NCBI GenBank assembly: GCA_947381875.1
Contig: CANCXY010000060.1
Span: 1 to 14,304, forward strand
Direction of reading: 5' to 3'
Length of the DNA stretch: 14,304 nt
From: an uncultured Clostridia bacterium
GTDB taxonomy: Bacteria; Bacillota; Clostridia; Oscillospirales; Ruminococcaceae
Part shown: piece after piece, positions 11,600 through 14,304 of the stretch
Position numbering within the stretch: position 1 is the stretch's first letter
How the letters are laid out: every line of letters starts with the position of its first letter
Translations under genes and position numbers: made by a program
The notes under the pieces: model-generated
Databases searched by the model: none
Seen by the model: only the letters and a program-made list of their open reading frames with translations
Told to the model about the DNA's origin: nothing

Positions 11600-12240
11600 T
11601 GCATCGTCTCCTGTTTGACTTTGTGGTCAATCACATGGCGCGAGGCAAGCTCCCGGCGAATGTCGTCCAGGGAAATGCCCTCGGATACCATCAGGACAAG
11701 TATATGATAGCACAAATCGGAGATTTCGTAAATGGTTTCCTCCTTACTGTTTTTCATTGCGCCGATAATCACCTCGGTGCATTCCTCGCCCACCTTTTTC
11801 AATATTTTCTCTTTCCCCTTTTCAAACAGATACGTCGTATAGCTGCCTTTCGGGCGCTGCTCGTTCCGGCTTTGCAGCAGCCCGTACAGCGCTTCCAGCG
11901 TAAAGCGCTGCACCGATTCATCCTCAAACAGCAGGTGGGTGAAACAGGAATCGGTGCCCAGATGGCAGGCGGGGCCTTCCTTGATGACCTCCACCACCAG
12001 CGCGTCATTGTCGCAGTCCGCCGTTATGGATACAACATGCTGCACATGCCCGCTTGTTTCCCCCTTGCGCCAAAGTTCCTGACGGGACCGCGACCAGAAG
12101 CAGGTGCGCTTTTCCCGCAGCGTGACGGCAAGGCTTTCCGCGTTCATATAGGCCACCGTAAGCACTTTTTTTGTGTAGAAATCCTGCACGACGGCAGGGA
12201 TCAGCCCTTTTTCGTCAAATTTCAATTCATTCGCAGTCAA
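11596..12240 (-). CDS. hisIE: Bifunctional PR-AMP cyclohydrolase / PR-ATP pyrophosphatase
   Basis: Carries out steps two and three of histidine synthesis on one chain. The HisI half (about 1-110) has RSRQELWRKGETSGH and metal-site pieces DCDND (C76) and GPACHLGTDSC (C92, C99). The HisE half (about 116-205) has the helical KVGEECTEVIIGA (E152, E153) and EISDLCYH. I place the start at TTG 12240: AAAGGGGA lies 10 nt upstream, just past the hisF stop, and the N-terminus then fits the family (ELKFDEKGLIPAVVQDF), giving 214 aa. An in-frame ATG at 12294 would overlap the end of hisF and add 18 residues untypical of HisI. An alternative TTG lies four codons further in. Confidence 0.95.
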   Translation of the reverse strand: MTANELKFDEKGLIPAVVQDFYTKKVLTVAYMNAESLAVTLREKRTCFWSRSRQELWRKGETSGHVQHVVSITADCDNDALVVEVIKEGPACHLGTDSCFTHLLFEDESVQRFTLEALYGLLQSRNEQRPKGSYTTYLFEKGKEKILKKVGEECTEVIIGAMKNSKEETIYEISDLCYHILVLMVSEGISLDDIRRELASRHVIDHKVKQETMQ

Positions 12241-12262
12241 CTTTCTTTCGTCCCCTTTCCCT

Positions 12263-13018
12263 TTACAGCCGCACAGGGACGCCCCCTGCGGCAAGATACT
12301 GTTTCAAATCGCCAATGTCCACCTCGCCGAAATGGAAAATACTGGCCGCCAGGCCCGCATCTACGCCCGGCAGGGCAAACAGTGCCCGGAAATCCTCTTT
12401 TTTGCCCGCGCCGCCCGACGCTATAATCGGGATGGAAACGCGCTTTGCCAGTTCGGAGAGCATTTCAAGGTCAAACCCCTGCTTCACGCCGTCTGTGTCG
12501 ATGCTGTTCAGCACGATTTCCCCCGCGCCGGATGCCTCGCCGCGCGCGGCCCAGTCCATCGCGTCGATGCCGGTATCCTCCCGGCCGCCCTTTGTGAACA
12601 GATGATATGCGCCGTCCACACGCGCCACGTCCATGGAAAGCACCACGCACTGATCCCCATATCTCTTTGCCGCCTCGGCAATAAGGCCGGGGTTTTTGAT
12701 TGCGCCGGAATTGACGCTCACCTTATCGGCCCCCGCTTTCAAAACGCGGTCGAAATCGGCAAGGGTATTGATTGCGCCGCCCACGGTGAGCGGGATAAAT
12801 ATCTGGCTTGCCACCGCCCGCAGCACGTCTGTGAAAAGCGAGCGTCCCTCCACGCTGGCGGTGATGTCGTAAAACACCAGTTCATCCGCGCCCGCGTCAT
12901 TGTAACGCCGCGCCAGCGCCACGGGGTCCTCCACATCCTGCACACCCCTGAAGTTGACGCCCTTTACCACACGCCCATCCCGGATATCCAGGCATGGGAT
13001 AATCCGTTTTGTCACCAT
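12263..13018 (-). CDS. hisF: Imidazole glycerol phosphate synthase, cyclase subunit
   Basis: With HisH, makes imidazole glycerol phosphate and AICAR from PRFAR and ammonia. The 251-aa (beta-alpha)8 barrel has catalytic D11 (CLDIRDGRVVKG) and D130 (LSMDVARVDG), plus the phosphate-binding TVGGAI and SGGAGKKEDF repeats. Usual length is about 250. SD GGGGAGGGG lies inside the hisA 3' end and the ATG is 3 nt past the hisA stop, so translation is tightly linked to hisA. Confidence 0.98.
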   Translation of the reverse strand: MVTKRIIPCLDIRDGRVVKGVNFRGVQDVEDPVALARRYNDAGADELVFYDITASVEGRSLFTDVLRAVASQIFIPLTVGGAINTLADFDRVLKAGADKVSVNSGAIKNPGLIAEAAKRYGDQCVVLSMDVARVDGAYHLFTKGGREDTGIDAMDWAARGEASGAGEIVLNSIDTDGVKQGFDLEMLSELAKRVSIPIIASGGAGKKEDFRALFALPGVDAGLAASIFHFGEVDIGDLKQYLAAGGVPVRL

Positions 13019-13021
13019 CGC

Positions 13022-13741
13022 TTACCCCTCCCCTGCTTTCAGCACGTCTGGCAGGCAAAGCGCGCCGGTATAGAGTGCTTTGCCCACAATGGCCGCCTGC
13101 ACTCCCATCGCGGCAAGCGCCCGTATCTCTTCCAAAGAGGAAATACCGCCCGAAGCCGTGACCGCAAGCCCCGGCACTTCCCGCACAAGGGTTTTGTATA
13201 CCGCTAAATTTGTCCCCTGCATCGCGCCGTCGCGCGCGATATCGGTATAGATCACACAGCGCACACCCGCATCGTACACCTGTTTGCAGAAATCGACCCC
13301 GCGTGTGGCGCTGACGGTGCGCCACCCGTCGATGGCGACAAACCCATCCTTCGCGTCCACACCGACGGCAATTTTCTCCCCGTATTTCTCCGCCATGCGG
13401 CGCAGGAAATCGAAATCGCGCAGCGCCGCCGTGCCCAGGATCACGCGGCCCGCCCCCTCGGCCAGGTAGGCGCGGATACGCGCTTCATCCCGGATGCCGC
13501 CGCCCACCTCCACGAACATCCCCGTCGCCGCGATGATTTGGGAGACAGCCGCGAAATTGGAGAGCGCGCCGTCCTTCGCGCCGTCCAGATCGACAACGTG
13601 CAGATAACGCGCCCCCTGTTCGGCAAATCTGCGCGCGGCGGCGGCGGGGTCGTCGCCGTATACGTCCATACGGTCATAGTCCCCCTGTGTCAGGCGCACC
13701 ACCTGGCCGCCGCGAAGATCGATCGCTGGAAAAATTTGCAT
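13022..13741 (-). CDS. hisA: ProFAR isomerase (HisA)
   Basis: Isomerises ProFAR to PRFAR, the substrate of HisF. The 239-aa barrel has D8 (PAIDLRGGQVVRL) and D129 (GVDAKDG), with phosphate sites VEVGGGIRD and TASGGISS; these mark it as HisA, the sister of HisF. AGGAGG lies 8 nt before ATG 13741. It starts 15 nt after the hisH stop, and its own stop is 3 nt from hisF. Confidence 0.98.
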   Translation of the reverse strand: MQIFPAIDLRGGQVVRLTQGDYDRMDVYGDDPAAAARRFAEQGARYLHVVDLDGAKDGALSNFAAVSQIIAATGMFVEVGGGIRDEARIRAYLAEGAGRVILGTAALRDFDFLRRMAEKYGEKIAVGVDAKDGFVAIDGWRTVSATRGVDFCKQVYDAGVRCVIYTDIARDGAMQGTNLAVYKTLVREVPGLAVTASGGISSLEEIRALAAMGVQAAIVGKALYTGALCLPDVLKAGEG

Positions 13742-13756
13742 ATGCTATTCCTCCTA

Positions 13757-14304
13757 TTACAGCGCGGCGAACGCCCGCAGGATACGTAGCCCCGCCTCGC
13801 CGCTTTTTTCAGGATGGAACTGGCACCCGTATACGCTGCCGAGCGACACGACGGCGGGCACCGATACCCCATATTCAGCGCTGGCGGCCAGCGCGCCGCC
13901 GCACCCCTTCACATAGAACGAGTGGACGAAATACACAAAATCGCCCTCCCGCGTATTTTTCAGCAGCGCGCAATCATCCCGATGCAGCTGCAGGCTGTTC
14001 CACCCGATATGCGGCACCTTATAAGGGAAACCCGCCGCCGCCAGGTCCGGCGCAAGCGGGCAGACCTCGCCGGGCAGCAGAGCCAGCCCCGCATGTTCGC
14101 CATATTCAAAACTTTTTTTAAACAGAAGCTGCATACCCAGGCAGATGCCCAGCAGCGGTTTCCCACCCTGCGCCTGCCGCAGCAGCTCCGGCACAAGGCC
14201 CGTGGCCCGCAGTTTTTCCATCGCATCCCCAAATGCGCCCACGCCCGGCAGGATGATATGCGACGCCCTGTCCAAATCGTTTGCGTCGTGCGTCACTATA
14301 TTTT
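13757..14304 (-). CDS. hisH: Imidazole glycerol phosphate synthase, glutaminase subunit (partial)
   Basis: Supplies ammonia from glutamine to HisF. The class I glutaminase features are present: LPGVGAFGDAM, nucleophile Cys in GICLGMQLLF, the oxyanion-side SFY region (YFVHSFYVKG), and the His/Glu pair in CQFHPEKSG. The N-terminal roughly 20-25 residues (usual IIDYGMGNL start) are outside the window: the frame stays open to the last base. The ATG-like start at 14296 is internal and not the real start. The gene ends 15 nt before hisA. Confidence 0.96.
   Translation of the reverse strand, partial: NIVTHDANDLDRASHIILPGVGAFGDAMEKLRATGLVPELLRQAQGGKPLLGICLGMQLLFKKSFEYGEHAGLALLPGEVCPLAPDLAAAGFPYKVPHIGWNSLQLHRDDCALLKNTREGDFVYFVHSFYVKGCGGALAASAEYGVSVPAVVSLGSVYGCQFHPEKSGEAGLRILRAFAAL

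Overview
The window looks like a piece of a Clostridia-type Firmicutes chromosome with fairly high GC. Nearly every gene has a strong GGAGG-type Shine-Dalgarno (SD), gene ends often overlap as ATGA, and the accessory genes are of kinds common in gut Clostridia integrative elements and phages. This taxonomic call is inference; there is no 16S or other marker here.

Region 1 (1-5470, + strand) is an accessory, plasmid- or ICE-like module: a small HTH regulator, a ribbon-helix-helix (RHH) protein, a small coupled protein, and an 805-aa primase-polymerase/DUF3987 helicase-like protein. Then come a run of tiny genes (Cys-rich, zinc ribbon, HTH, a 37-aa membrane peptide, one unknown), a sigma-70-like factor and another zinc ribbon. 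Around the primase gene's 3' end lie two inverted arrays of 9-bp AT-rich iteron-like repeats. A third copy (36/39 identical to one of them) lies 2.4 kb downstream.

Region 2 (5471-5895) has no gene but is full of signals: three pairs of 10-bp tandem repeats with phased A-tracts, two GC hairpins (weak oriT candidate), and the third iteron array between two near-copies of a terminator hairpin.

Region 3 (5896-7127) is a divergent regulatory switch. Minus-strand genes for an Arc-type RHH protein and a small coiled-coil protein face a plus-strand operon (Lar-like zinc protein, Gp157-like protein). Between them are two good promoters and three operator-like sites.

Region 4 (7128-8675) is mostly non-coding and looks like a decayed element end. 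It has large hairpins, a strong terminator, a frameshifted relative of the Gp157-like gene on the minus strand, one plausible small minus-strand gene, CCCCAAAAAC-type repeats, and TTGTCACAGG repeats beside guaA. No integrase is visible.

Region 5 (8676-14304, minus strand) is core metabolism in one tight run: hisH(partial)-hisA-hisF-hisIE-hisK-ppa-guaA. The his genes carry histidine synthesis from PR-ATP to histidinol. ppa removes pyrophosphate and guaA makes GMP. The accessory DNA abuts the 3' end of guaA, a site known to receive genomic islands.
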